NCBI RefSeq assembly: GCF_007858475.1
Contig: NZ_VIGX01000005.1
Coordinates: forward strand, 124,001-188,000
Length of the DNA stretch: 64,000 nucleotides
Direction of reading: 5' to 3'
From: Tsukamurella conjunctivitidis
Lineage (GTDB): Bacteria; Actinomycetota; Actinomycetes; Mycobacteriales; Mycobacteriaceae
The stretch's first letter is position 1. Each line of letters starts with the position of its first letter. The notes under the pieces are model-generated. The model saw only the letters and a list, made by a program, of their open reading frames with translations. It was not told the DNA's origin and searched no databases. Positions 18,144 through 26,542 of the stretch are shown here, in pieces. The position numbers and the translations under genes are program-made.

Positions 18144-18173
18144 TTTATACGTTCGAGGGTACCCATTTGTTCC
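18144..18173 (-). promoter_or_regulatory. possible promoter of the DUF7455 gene
   Basis: On the minus strand GGAAC (18173-18169) is followed after 17 bases by CGTATAAA. This can be read as an ECF-type promoter (GGAAC-N17-CGT) or as a -10 TATAAA without a good -35. It lies about 40 bases upstream of the start. Confidence 0.35.
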
Positions 18174-18270
18174 ACCACACCGGGGAGGTGGGCGGCATGT
18201 TCTCCCAGGGTGAACAACTTCCCGCCGGCGAGAACACGGATGCGATCCGCTCATGGGGTCCCCTAGGGTG

Positions 18271-19158
18271 ATGCGCGTGACGCAGCTGATGATCCCCGCG
18301 ATGTTCGTGGTCGGGGCGATCAGCCAGTACGTCGGAGCCTCCCTGGGCGTCGGCCTGTTCGAGCAGCTCTCGCCCGTCGCGGTGGCGTGGCTGCGTGGTG
18401 CCGGCGCCGGCCTCATCCTGCTCGTCGCCCTGCGTCCCCGTCGCGGCGACTGGACCCCGGCGCGTCTGCGCGCCGCTGCCTTGTTCGGCACCGTCACCGT
18501 CGCCATGAACATGGCCTTCTACGAGGCGATCGACCACATCGACCTGGGGACGGCGGTCGCGATCGAGTTCCTGGGCCCGATCGCAGTGGCCGTCGCCGGG
18601 TCGCGGCGCGCCGTCGACCTCGTCGCCGCCGCTGCCGCGTTGGTCGGGGTGGTGTGCGTCGCGGGCGTCAACCTCGACGGAGCAGGCGGCGGACTCGGCT
18701 CCGACGGCGCGATCGGCATCGCCTGCGCCCTGCTGGCGGCCGCCCTGTGGGCCGGCTACATCGTGCTCGGAAAGCGCGTCGCCGACGCGGGCGGCGGCAT
18801 CGAGGGCCTCGGCGTGGGCCTCGCGGCGGGTGCCCTGGTCCTGGCGATCCCCGGACTCGGTCCCGATCTGGCGACCCGTCCCGAGGCCTTCCTCAGCTGG
18901 GAGGTGTGGGTGCTCGGCCTGGGGCTGGGCTTGCTCAGCTCGGTGGTCCCGTACGCCCTCGATCAGGTGGTCCTGACGCGGGTCGGGCGCGAGCGCTTCG
19001 CGCTCCTGCTGGCCCTGCTGCCGGTGACCGCCACGGGCGTCGGTGCGGTGATGCTGGGCCAGCGTCCCGGCTGGCTGGAAGCGGTGGGGATCGCGCTGGT
19101 GGTCTTCGCGATCGCACTCACCTCGCGGCGGGCGCCCGCACCCGACGCGGGTGGTTAG
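18271..19158 (+). CDS. EamA family (RhtA-like) transporter
   Basis: A 295-residue inner membrane protein with ten hydrophobic segments in two EamA halves. The first half has AFYEAIDHIDLGTAVAIEFL, the conserved signature of RhtA-type amino acid and threonine/homoserine exporters; the second half has SSVVPYALDQVVLTRV. I chose ATG 18271, with AGGGTG upstream; ATG 18253 is six codons longer. Divergent from DUF7455. The exported compound is unknown. Confidence 0.85.
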   Translation: MRVTQLMIPAMFVVGAISQYVGASLGVGLFEQLSPVAVAWLRGAGAGLILLVALRPRRGDWTPARLRAAALFGTVTVAMNMAFYEAIDHIDLGTAVAIEFLGPIAVAVAGSRRAVDLVAAAAALVGVVCVAGVNLDGAGGGLGSDGAIGIACALLAAALWAGYIVLGKRVADAGGGIEGLGVGLAAGALVLAIPGLGPDLATRPEAFLSWEVWVLGLGLGLLSSVVPYALDQVVLTRVGRERFALLLALLPVTATGVGAVMLGQRPGWLEAVGIALVVFAIALTSRRAPAPDAGG

Positions 19159-19200
19159 CGTGTCGCACCTTCGTTGCCGCCGATCGGGTTAGATTCGGGT

Positions 19201-21417
19201 ATGCACACCGGTGATGACCACTCGTCCGCTCATCCGCCCCGCCCCGACCGCGATCCGTTCGGCGCCCCGACCGGCGGATTCGACCGTCGCCGGTTCCTCG
19301 CCGGCTTCGGCGTGTTGGCCGGCACCGCGGTCCTCGCGGCGTGCGGGGTCTCCGCGCCGAACGGCGGACCGTCGACCTCCTCCAGGCCCTCCCGCCCGCT
19401 GACGGGCCCCGACCTCGGCGGCGCGGCGCCCGGCGTCCGCGTGCAGGACGACCTGTTCCGGCACGTCAACGGCGGCTGGGCCGACGGCTACACGATCCCC
19501 GCAGACAAGGCCTCGTTCAACACGTTCACCGACCTGTCGGACCGCGCGCTGGATCAGCTCAAGGCGATCATCGAGGGCATCAAGGACCCGCGCACGCGCA
19601 GCGATGAGGCGAAGATCCGCGACGTCTACGACTCCTTCATGGACACGGCCCGGATCGACCGGGAGGGCGCCGAGCCGATCAAGCCCGATCTCGACGCGAT
19701 CGACAAGGCGGCCGACAAGGCGGCGCTGCTCGACGTGATCGGCGCGCACGAGAAGCAGGGCGTCGGCGGCCTGGTCGGGTTCTACGTCGACACCGACCAG
19801 AAGGACTCGTCGAAGTACGTGCTCAGCCTGGTGCAGTCCGGCATCGGCCTGCCCGACGAGGCCTACTACCGCGACCCGAAGTACGCCGAGGTCCGCGACA
19901 AGTACCGCGCGTACCTCGAGAAGGTGGCCTCGCTCGCCGGACTCTCCGACGCTCCGGGCGTCGCGGCCCGCGTGCTGGCGTTCGAGACGTCGGTGGCGAA
20001 GGGGCACTGGGATCGGGTCCGCTCGAGGGATGCGACGGCGACCTACAACCCGTACCCGTGGTCGGAGCTCGCGAAGCTCGCACCCGGCTACGACTGGGAC
20101 CGCTGGCAGAAGGCCGTCGGCATCAAGGCCGACGACGCGAAGAACGTCGTGGTCTCGCAGCCGAGCTTCCTCACCTCCGCGGCCAAGCTGTGGGCCGACA
20201 CGGACCTGAACACGCTCAAGGACCATGCCCGGATCCAGGTCGTGCGCGCCTACGCCGCGTACCTGTCCGAGCCCTTCGTCACGGCGAACTTCGAGTTCTA
20301 CTCGAAGACTCTGAGCGGGGTCGAGCAGCAGCGCGACCGCTGGAAGCGGGGCGTGGCCGTGGTCGAGGGCGCACTCGGCGAGGCGCTCGGAAAGCTCTAC
20401 GTCAAGAAGCACTTCCCGTCGGACGCCAAGCAGCAGGCGGAACAGATGGTGAACAACCTGCGCAGCGCGTACCGCGCGAGCTTCGAGGACCTCGACTGGA
20501 TGACCCCGGCAACCCGGCGGGCCGCGGCGGCCAAGCTGGAGAAGATCCGCACCAAGATCGGCTACCCCGAGAAGTGGCGCGATTACTCCGATCTCACGAC
20601 CGACTCGAAGTCGATCGTCGCGAACGTCCGCGCGTCCGGCGAGTTCGAGAACGCCTACCAGCTGGCCAAGCTCGCCAAGCCGGTGGACAAGGGCGAGTGG
20701 CTGATGACGCCGCAGACCGTGAACGCCTACTACAACCCGGGGATGAACGAGATCGTCTTCCCCGCCGCGATCCTGCAGTCTCCCTTCTTCTCGCCCGACG
20801 CCCAGGCGGCGGTCAACTACGGCGGGATCGGCGCCGTGATCGGGCACGAGATCGGCCACGCCTTCGACGACCAGGGTGCGAAGTACGACGGTGACGGCAA
20901 CCTCAAGGACTGGTGGGAGCCCGCCGACCGTGCCGAGTTCGACAAGCGCACCAAGGCACTCATCGCGCAGTACGACGCCCTGGTCCCGGCGGGCCTGCCG
21001 CCGACGAACAAGGTGAACGGCGGCCTCACGGTGGGGGAGAACCTCGCCGACCTCGGCGGCCTGTCCATCGCGATCGCGGCGTACCGGATCGCCGTGGCGA
21101 ACCGGGACACCGGCACGGAGGGGGCGGGCTCGGCGAGCGCGGCACCGTCGGCGAGTGCCGGGGCGAGCGCGTCGCCGTCCGCGGCCGCGAACGCGGGGCC
21201 CGACCTGACGCCGCTCTTCCTGAGCTGGGGCCGGATCTGGCGGAACAAGGCGCGGGAGGCCTCCGCGATCCAGTCGCTGGCGACCGATCCGCACGCGCCC
21301 AACGAGTTCCGGGCCAATCAGGTGGTCAAGAACGTGGGCGCGTTCGCCGCGACCTTCGGGGTCAAGGCCGGCGACGGCGAGTGGCTGGACCCGAAGGACC
21401 GGGTCACGGTCTGGTAG
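19201..21417 (+). CDS. M13 family zinc metallopeptidase, predicted Tat lipoprotein
   Basis: A 738-residue neprilysin/PepO/Zmp1-type endopeptidase. A twin-arginine signal (FDRRRFLAG, residues 27-35) leads to a lipobox LAAC with Cys48, so the enzyme is probably exported folded and lipid-anchored. The catalytic zinc site is HEIGHAFDD with His549, Glu550 and His553, and ENLADLGG near 613 gives the third ligand. The C-terminal WLDPKDRVTVW is the family end. About 35 residues after the third ligand there is a Ser/Ala-rich insert (GSASAAPSASAGASASPSAA) not expected in the fold. M. tuberculosis Zmp1 lacks such a signal. Confidence 0.92.
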   Translation: MHTGDDHSSAHPPRPDRDPFGAPTGGFDRRRFLAGFGVLAGTAVLAACGVSAPNGGPSTSSRPSRPLTGPDLGGAAPGVRVQDDLFRHVNGGWADGYTIPADKASFNTFTDLSDRALDQLKAIIEGIKDPRTRSDEAKIRDVYDSFMDTARIDREGAEPIKPDLDAIDKAADKAALLDVIGAHEKQGVGGLVGFYVDTDQKDSSKYVLSLVQSGIGLPDEAYYRDPKYAEVRDKYRAYLEKVASLAGLSDAPGVAARVLAFETSVAKGHWDRVRSRDATATYNPYPWSELAKLAPGYDWDRWQKAVGIKADDAKNVVVSQPSFLTSAAKLWADTDLNTLKDHARIQVVRAYAAYLSEPFVTANFEFYSKTLSGVEQQRDRWKRGVAVVEGALGEALGKLYVKKHFPSDAKQQAEQMVNNLRSAYRASFEDLDWMTPATRRAAAAKLEKIRTKIGYPEKWRDYSDLTTDSKSIVANVRASGEFENAYQLAKLAKPVDKGEWLMTPQTVNAYYNPGMNEIVFPAAILQSPFFSPDAQAAVNYGGIGAVIGHEIGHAFDDQGAKYDGDGNLKDWWEPADRAEFDKRTKALIAQYDALVPAGLPPTNKVNGGLTVGENLADLGGLSIAIAAYRIAVANRDTGTEGAGSASAAPSASAGASASPSAAANAGPDLTPLFLSWGRIWRNKAREASAIQSLATDPHAPNEFRANQVVKNVGAFAATFGVKAGDGEWLDPKDRVTVW

Positions 21418-21438
21418 CCGGAGTGCACCTCGTCGGCG

Positions 21439-21609
21439 TCAGTCGAAGTCGAAGATGGAGTGCTTGTCGTAGAAGTGAAGAACGTACCTGCAATTCAGGC
21501 AGATCATGAGTGTCATCCGGTGGCTCGTCATTCCCCAGCGGGAGTCCTGGCGGGAGGACTCCTGCTGGAAGTCCTCGCAGGCGCATAGTGGGCATCGTAA
21601 AGTCGTCAT
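21439..21609 (-). CDS. 56-residue zinc-ribbon protein, coupled to rhomboid-like gene
   Basis: A small frame beginning MTTLRCPLCACEDFQQ and ending ICLNCRYVLHFYDKHSIFDFD (written here in two pieces, under the limit with a gap: ICLNC, RYVLHF). Two CxxC knuckles about 30 residues apart form a zinc ribbon, as in small bacterial ribbon proteins with a CPxC ... CLxCGY pattern. Its ATG overlaps the TGA of the rhomboid-like gene (ATGA), strong evidence for coupled translation. No own ribosome site is seen. Function unknown; the pairing with a membrane protein may matter. Confidence 0.65.
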   Translation of the reverse strand: MTTLRCPLCACEDFQQESSRQDSRWGMTSHRMTLMICLNCRYVLHFYDKHSIFDFD

Positions 21610-22367
21610 TCGTGAAGGTTACTCGGTGACCTGAACCGCCAAGTCCAGGTCGCGGCGCGGCGGCGGATCGATGGGATCCGGGTGACCGGGTAGAGCAGGT
21701 AGCCGAGTAGGACCGCGCGCAGGTGGCCGAGGGTGGAGTAGAGCCCGAAGAAGGGCATGGTCAGCTGCACCAGGATCGGCAGCGCGATCATCGCGCCGAT
21801 CCGCCAGCGCCACAGCGTGATCCGGTAGACCATCAGCCCGGCGAGGCAGAGGCTGCCGTAGCTCACACCCACGTCGATCATGCCCTGCACGTCGAGATCG
21901 TCGGTGATGATCCCGTGCGCCAGCAGGCGGTTCGCCGACAGCACCGAGATCAGCGACGCGGTTGCGCTGCCCGTGAAGTACACGGCCGGCATGCCCACGT
22001 GGCCCAGCCAGCGCTCGGCGGGACCGAGCACCAGCAGGGTCATCAGCGTGACGAACGGAATGTCGACCGGGTCGATCCAGAGTGCGGACGTGATCAAGGA
22101 CTGCAGGGGGTGGGAGCCGAACTGGTCGAGGTTGGTGCTGTGGGCCTCCAGGACCTGCTCGCCGAGGCTGCGCGGCAGCCCGAGCAGCATCACGGTGTTG
22201 GCCATCACGACCAGCCACATCAGGGCGGCGACGGGGCTCGCGCGCACCCACGCCCGCGCGTACCGGGCCGCGCCGAGCATCCACTCGGAGCCCGGCCCGG
22301 CGCGCCGGACGTGTCCGACGGCGGCCCACAGGAGCACGACCGCGATCAGTCCGATCAGCAGGTCCAC
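21606..22367 (-). CDS. rhomboid-like membrane protein
   Basis: A 253-residue protein with six or seven membrane segments. The fold resembles rhomboid proteases: a segment with VGVSYGSLCLAG (a Ser in a GxSxG-like turn) and a later STLGHLRAVLLGYLLYP with the His position of the dyad. The canonical GASG and HxxGxxxG motifs are both degenerate, so activity is doubtful. It overlaps the small zinc-ribbon gene by ATGA and follows the acyl-CoA dehydrogenase gene on the same strand. Substrate unknown. Confidence 0.72.
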   Translation of the reverse strand: MDLLIGLIAVVLLWAAVGHVRRAGPGSEWMLGAARYARAWVRASPVAALMWLVVMANTVMLLGLPRSLGEQVLEAHSTNLDQFGSHPLQSLITSALWIDPVDIPFVTLMTLLVLGPAERWLGHVGMPAVYFTGSATASLISVLSANRLLAHGIITDDLDVQGMIDVGVSYGSLCLAGLMVYRITLWRWRIGAMIALPILVQLTMPFFGLYSTLGHLRAVLLGYLLYPVTRIPSIRRRAATWTWRFRSPSNLHE

Positions 22368-22400
22368 GCGCTCAATACTCCACCGCCGTGCGGGGGAGTG

Positions 22401-23558
22401 CTAGAGGCCCATGTCCTTGGCGATGATGGTCTTCATCACCTCGGACGTGCCGCCGTAGATGCGGTTGACGCGGTTGTCGGCGTAGAGCCGCGCGATCGGG
22501 TACTCGTTGATGTAGCCGTAGCCGCCGTGCAACTGCAGGCACCGGTCGATCACGTCCGAGGCGGCCTCGGTGCAGAAGAGCTTGAGCGAGGCGGCGTCCG
22601 CGGCGGTGAGCTCGCCCGCGTCGTGCAGCTCGAGGCCGCGGTCGACGCTCGACTCCATCGCGTCCACCTTCGCCTTGCACGCGGCGAGCTCGAACTTGCT
22701 GTTCTGGAAGGACGCGACGGTCTTGCCGAAGATGGTGCGGTCCTGCGTGTAGGCCTGCGCGAAGCGCACCGCGGCGGCGGCCTGCGAGTACGCGCCGACG
22801 GCGATCGACAGGCGCTCCTGCGGCAGGTTCTGTCCGAGGTAGGAGAAGCCCTTGTTCTCCTCGCCCAGCAGATCCTCGGCGGGGACCTTGACGTCGGTGA
22901 AGGAGAGCTCGGCGGTGTCGGACGTGCGCAGGCCGATCTTGTCGAGCTTGCGGCCCACGGCGTAGCCGTCGAGCGTGGTGTCCACGACGAACAGGGAGAT
23001 GCCGTGGCGCCGGTCCTCGGGGGTCGACGGGGCGGTGCGCGCGCAGACGATCACACGGTCGGCGTTGACGCCGCCGGTGATGAAGGTCTTCGCTCCGTTG
23101 AGTACGTAGTGGGTGCCGTCCTCGGACAGCTTGGCGGTGGTCTTCATGCCCGCGAGGTCGGAGCCGGTCCCGGGCTCGGTCATCGCGATGGCGAACATCA
23201 TCTCGCCCGCCGCCATGCCGGGCAGCCAGCGCTGCTTCTGCTCGTCGGTCGCGAGGCCCGTCAGGTAGGGCAGGCACAGCGCGATGTGCACGCTGGAGCC
23301 ACCGAAGGAGACGCCGGCCCGGCCCAGCTCCTCGCTGATCACGGCCTGGTACTTGAACGACTCGATCCCGGCACCGCCGTACTCCTCGGGCACCTCGATG
23401 CCGAAGACGCCCAGTTCGCCGAGCTTGGGGTAGAAGTCCTTGGGCACGATGCCGTTGGCGTACCACTCGTCGTAGTGCGGCACGACCTCCGCCTCGATGA
23501 AGGCGCGCAGGGTCTCGCGGAAGGCCTCGTGATCGGCGTTGTAGACGGTACGACGCAT
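22401..23558 (-). CDS. acyl-CoA dehydrogenase (long-chain type)
   Basis: FAD-dependent dehydrogenation of acyl-CoA to enoyl-CoA. At 385 residues it is of usual length. FAMTEP-like FAIAMTEPGTGSDLAG, FITGG, RTIFGKTVASFQ and GGYGYINEYP are all present. The Glu of the YEGT motif is Gly here (IYGGTSEV), but LPQERL supplies the catalytic Glu at the LCAD/IVD position. ATG 23558 has GAGGAG upstream. The TetR gene lies 19 bases upstream on the same strand, so the two are cotranscribed. Start of the lipid-catabolic locus. Confidence 0.92.
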   Translation of the reverse strand: MRRTVYNADHEAFRETLRAFIEAEVVPHYDEWYANGIVPKDFYPKLGELGVFGIEVPEEYGGAGIESFKYQAVISEELGRAGVSFGGSSVHIALCLPYLTGLATDEQKQRWLPGMAAGEMMFAIAMTEPGTGSDLAGMKTTAKLSEDGTHYVLNGAKTFITGGVNADRVIVCARTAPSTPEDRRHGISLFVVDTTLDGYAVGRKLDKIGLRTSDTAELSFTDVKVPAEDLLGEENKGFSYLGQNLPQERLSIAVGAYSQAAAAVRFAQAYTQDRTIFGKTVASFQNSKFELAACKAKVDAMESSVDRGLELHDAGELTAADAASLKLFCTEAASDVIDRCLQLHGGYGYINEYPIARLYADNRVNRIYGGTSEVMKTIIAKDMGL

Positions 23559-23577
23559 GGTGTTCTCCTCGGGTTCT

Positions 23578-24192
23578 CTACTTCGGGTGTACGGATGTGT
23601 TCGCCCCGACGGTGCGCAGGGCGAGATCGGCGTAGAAGTCGCCGATCCGGTCGGGGGTGATCTCGCCGCCGTCGTGGTACCAGCGGCCGATGTCGATGCC
23701 GCTGGAGAGGACCGCGATGGTCGCCATCCGCGGATCGGGCGTGTCGAAGGAGCCGTCCGCGACGCCGTCGTCGACGATCGCGCGCAGCCGGCGGGTGATC
23801 TCGCGGCGGAGTCCGCTGATCTCGGCGCGGTGCTCCTCGGTGAGGGCGTCCAGCTCGTAGTTGACCACGCGGACACTGGTGTGCGACGACGCGTGATGGG
23901 TCGCGAAGGCCCGCATCGCCGCGGCGAGCCGCTCGGCGGGGGAGTCCGAGGCGTCGACGGCGTCGTCGATCGCCTCGATGATCCGCTGGTGCCCGACCCG
24001 CGAGAGTTGGTGCAGCAGTTGTTCCTTCGACTTGTAGTGCACGTACACCGCCGCAGGGCTCATGCCGGCGGCAGAGGCGATGTCGCGGGTGGTGGTGCCG
24101 TGGAAGCCGCGTTCGGCGAACGCCTCCGCCGCGGCCGCGAGCAGTCGCGCGCGGGTCGCGTCCGCGCGGGACGGCGCTTCGGATTCGGTCAT
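23578..24192 (-). CDS. TetR family regulator of the acyl-CoA locus
   Basis: A 204-residue regulator. The N-terminal helix-turn-helix is ERGFHGTTTRDIASAAGMSP followed by AAVYVHYKSKEQLL; the rest is an all-helical ligand domain. The start at 24192 follows GGGGAGACG. It is divergent from the thiolase gene, and the 169-base gap holds the palindrome CTAAGC-GAGC-GCTTAG, repeated upstream of the SDR operon. Acyl-CoA ligands release similar TetR repressors (KstR2, FadR types). Control of the whole locus is inference. Confidence 0.88.
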   Translation of the reverse strand: MTESEAPSRADATRARLLAAAAEAFAERGFHGTTTRDIASAAGMSPAAVYVHYKSKEQLLHQLSRVGHQRIIEAIDDAVDASDSPAERLAAAMRAFATHHASSHTSVRVVNYELDALTEEHRAEISGLRREITRRLRAIVDDGVADGSFDTPDPRMATIAVLSSGIDIGRWYHDGGEITPDRIGDFYADLALRTVGANTSVHPK

Positions 24193-24314
24193 CGTCTCCC
24201 CTTCGGTCGCCACCGCGATGCGGCGCCCCGGTGCGGTGTCTCTAGTGTGAACGGGACCACAGGAAACGGTGCATTGACGACCGGCTCTCAGTGGTGCAGA
24301 GTAATGGTACACCG

Positions 24315-24330
24315 CTAAGCGAGCGCTTAG
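24315..24330. promoter_or_regulatory. TetR operator O1 (tetR/thiolase)
   Basis: CTAAGC-GAGC-GCTTAG, a perfect 6-bp inverted repeat with a 4-base centre, followed by TCAG. The same 20 bases occur at O2. It lies 32 bases upstream of the thiolase start, where a bound protein would block transcription. Confidence 0.7.
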
Positions 24331-24361
24331 TCAGCAACTGGTTCAACTCGGAGGTCATTCC

Positions 24362-25579
24362 ATGCCCGAAGCCGTCATCGTCTCCACCGCACGCTCGCCG
24401 ATCGGGCGCGCGGCGAAGGGCTCGCTCAAGGACGCCCGTCCCGACGACCTCTCGGTCCAGATGGTGCGGGCCGCGCTCGACAAGGTCCCGGGCCTCGATC
24501 CCCGCGAGATCGACGACCTCATGTTCGGCTGTGGCCAGCCCGCGGGTGAGTCGGGCTTCAACATCGCCCGTGTCATCGCCGTCGAGGCCGGTCTCGACCA
24601 CCTGCCCGGTGTCACCGTGAACCGCTACTGCAGCTCGAGCCTGCAGACCACCCGGATGGCCTTCCATGCGATCAAGGCGGGGGAGGGCGACGTCTTCGTC
24701 TCCGGCGGCGTCGAGACCGTGAGCCGCTACATCAAGGGCAACGCCGACGGCCTGCCCGACACCAAGAACGCCCTGTTCGCCGACGCGGAGGCGCGCACCG
24801 CCACCTTCGCCGCCGGCGGCCAGACCTGGGTCGACCCGCGTGAGAACGGTCTGCTGCCCGACGTCTACATCGCCATGGGTCAGACCGCCGAGAACGTCGC
24901 GCAATTCAAGAACGTCAGCCGCCAGGACCAGGACGAGTGGGGTGTCCGCAGCCAGAACCGCGCCGAGGCCGCGATCGCCTCGGGCTTCTGGGAGAAGGAC
25001 ATCACCCCGGTCACGCTGGCCGACGGCACCGTCGTCTCGAAGGACGACGGACCGCGCGCGGGCGTCACGTACGAGGGCATCGCCGGCCTCAAGCCGGTCT
25101 TCCGCCCGGACGGGACGGTCACGGCGGGCAACTGCTGTCCGCTCAACGACGGTGCCGCTGCGGTCGTGATCATGTCGGACACCAAGGCCAAGGCGCTCGG
25201 CCTGACGCCGCTCGCGCGCATCGTGTCCACCGGCGTCACGGGCCTGTCGCCCGAGATCATGGGCCTCGGCCCGGTCGAGGCGTCGAAGCAGGCGCTGCAG
25301 CGCGCCGGCCTGTCGATCGGCGATATCGATCTCATGGAGGTCAACGAGGCCTTCGCCGCGCAGGTGATCCCCTCGGTGCGCGACCTGGGTATCGACGCCG
25401 ACAAGGTCAACGTGAACGGCGGGGCGATTGCGGTAGGCCATCCCTTCGGCATGACGGGCGCGCGCATCACCAGCACGCTCATCAACTCGCTGCAGTGGCA
25501 CGACAAGCAGTTCGGTCTGGAGACCATGTGCGTCGGCGGCGGCCAGGGCGTGGCGATGATCATCGAGCGGCTCAGCTGA
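24362..25579 (+). CDS. acetyl-CoA acyltransferase (thiolase)
   Basis: Cleaves 3-oxoacyl-CoA with CoA in the last step of beta-oxidation. The 405-residue protein has all signature residues: nucleophile Cys in VNRYCSSSLQT, His in GGAIAVGHPFGMTGAR and the second Cys in TMCVGGGQG, plus VNEAFAAQ. A strong CGGAGG site precedes ATG 24362. It stands alone between operator O1 and a terminator, so it is probably monocistronic. Reverse (Claisen) use is possible but less likely in this context. Confidence 0.93.
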   Translation: MPEAVIVSTARSPIGRAAKGSLKDARPDDLSVQMVRAALDKVPGLDPREIDDLMFGCGQPAGESGFNIARVIAVEAGLDHLPGVTVNRYCSSSLQTTRMAFHAIKAGEGDVFVSGGVETVSRYIKGNADGLPDTKNALFADAEARTATFAAGGQTWVDPRENGLLPDVYIAMGQTAENVAQFKNVSRQDQDEWGVRSQNRAEAAIASGFWEKDITPVTLADGTVVSKDDGPRAGVTYEGIAGLKPVFRPDGTVTAGNCCPLNDGAAAVVIMSDTKAKALGLTPLARIVSTGVTGLSPEIMGLGPVEASKQALQRAGLSIGDIDLMEVNEAFAAQVIPSVRDLGIDADKVNVNGGAIAVGHPFGMTGARITSTLINSLQWHDKQFGLETMCVGGGQGVAMIIERLS

Positions 25580-25595
25580 CCCTGCTCGACCGCGC

Positions 25596-25638
25596 ACGGA
25601 GCGGCCCGTCGCGTCCTCGGACGCGCGGGCCGCTCCGT
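25596..25638 (+). terminator. terminator after thiolase
   Basis: ACGGAGCGGCCCG (25596-25608) pairs with CGGGCCGCTCCGT (25626-25638), with an inner GCGTC/GACGC stem. It begins 16 bases after the thiolase stop, so the following SDR operon needs its own promoter. Confidence 0.8.
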
Positions 25639-25742
25639 CGTTTCCGGGGTGTGCCACCGCAAGCATCCGTACTGTGAGAAGCGTCACAGGCATTGGTTCG
25701 CCCAAGGGGTCGTCACGCGCAGGCGTGTGTCGTAGGCTACAA

Positions 25743-25760
25743 ACTAAGCGAGCGCTTAGT
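25743..25760. promoter_or_regulatory. TetR operator O2 (SDR operon)
   Basis: ACTAAGC-GAGC-GCTTAGT, a perfect 7-bp inverted repeat with the same centre as O1 and the same TCAG flank. It ends 26 bases before the first SDR start. A TAGGCT -10-like hexamer at 25734-25739 lies directly upstream, so the operator would cover the transcription start. Confidence 0.75.
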
Positions 25761-25786
25761 CAGTTTGAATGGAAGGTGTGTGGAGC

Positions 25787-26539
25787 ATGACCCGATTCGC
25801 CGGGAAGACCGCGATCGTCACGGGAGCGAGCCGCGGCATCGGCCTGGCCATCGCGCAGCGGCTGGTTGCCGACGGCGCGAAGGTCGTCATCACGGCCCGC
25901 AAGCAGGAGGCGCTCGACGCCGCCGTCGCGGAGCTGGGCGGCCCGGAGGTCGCGGTCGCCGTGGCCGGGTCGGGTGACGACGAGGCGCATCAGGACCAGG
26001 TGATCGCCACCGCGATCGAGACCTTCGGCAGCGCGGACTTCTTCGTCAACAACACCGGCATCAATCCGGTCTACGGCCCGCTCATGGAGCTCGATCCCGC
26101 GGCCGCCCGCAAGATCTTCGAGGTCAACGTGCTCTCCACGTTGTCCTGGACCAAGAAGGTGTACGCGGCGTGGCAGAAGGAGCACGGCGGTGCGATCGTC
26201 AACGTCGGTTCCGTCGCCGGGCTGCGCCCCGCGCCCGGCATCGCCTTCTACGGCGTCTCCAAGGCCGCTGTCATCCACCTCACCGAGGAACTCGCCGTCG
26301 AGCTCGGCCCCGACATCCGGGTGAACGCCGTCGCGCCGGCGGTCGTCAAGACCCGCTTCGCGACCGCCCTGTACGAGGGGCGTGAGGAGCAGGTCTCCGC
26401 GGCGTACCCGCTCAAGCGACTCGGTGTGCCGGACGACATCGGCTCGGTCGTGGCCTTCCTCCTCTCCGACGACGCCGCCTGGATGACCGGCCAGACGCTC
26501 ACCGTCGACGGCGGCGTCCTGCTCACGGGCGGGGTCTAG
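25787..26539 (+). CDS. SDR family oxidoreductase
   Basis: A 250-residue classical short-chain dehydrogenase. The cofactor motif is TGASRGIG (residues 13-20), NNTG replaces the usual NNAG, and the catalytic Ser, Tyr-x3-Lys are in NVGSVAGL and YGVSK. An Arg after the second strand (TARKQEA) suggests NADP(H). First gene of a run of tightly packed genes that continues to the ligase at 37.3 kb; the next SDR starts three bases after its stop. It could oxidise a 3-hydroxyacyl-CoA or reduce a 4-oxo group. Confidence 0.88.
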   Translation: MTRFAGKTAIVTGASRGIGLAIAQRLVADGAKVVITARKQEALDAAVAELGGPEVAVAVAGSGDDEAHQDQVIATAIETFGSADFFVNNTGINPVYGPLMELDPAAARKIFEVNVLSTLSWTKKVYAAWQKEHGGAIVNVGSVAGLRPAPGIAFYGVSKAAVIHLTEELAVELGPDIRVNAVAPAVVKTRFATALYEGREEQVSAAYPLKRLGVPDDIGSVVAFLLSDDAAWMTGQTLTVDGGVLLTGGV

Positions 26540-26542
26540 ACC

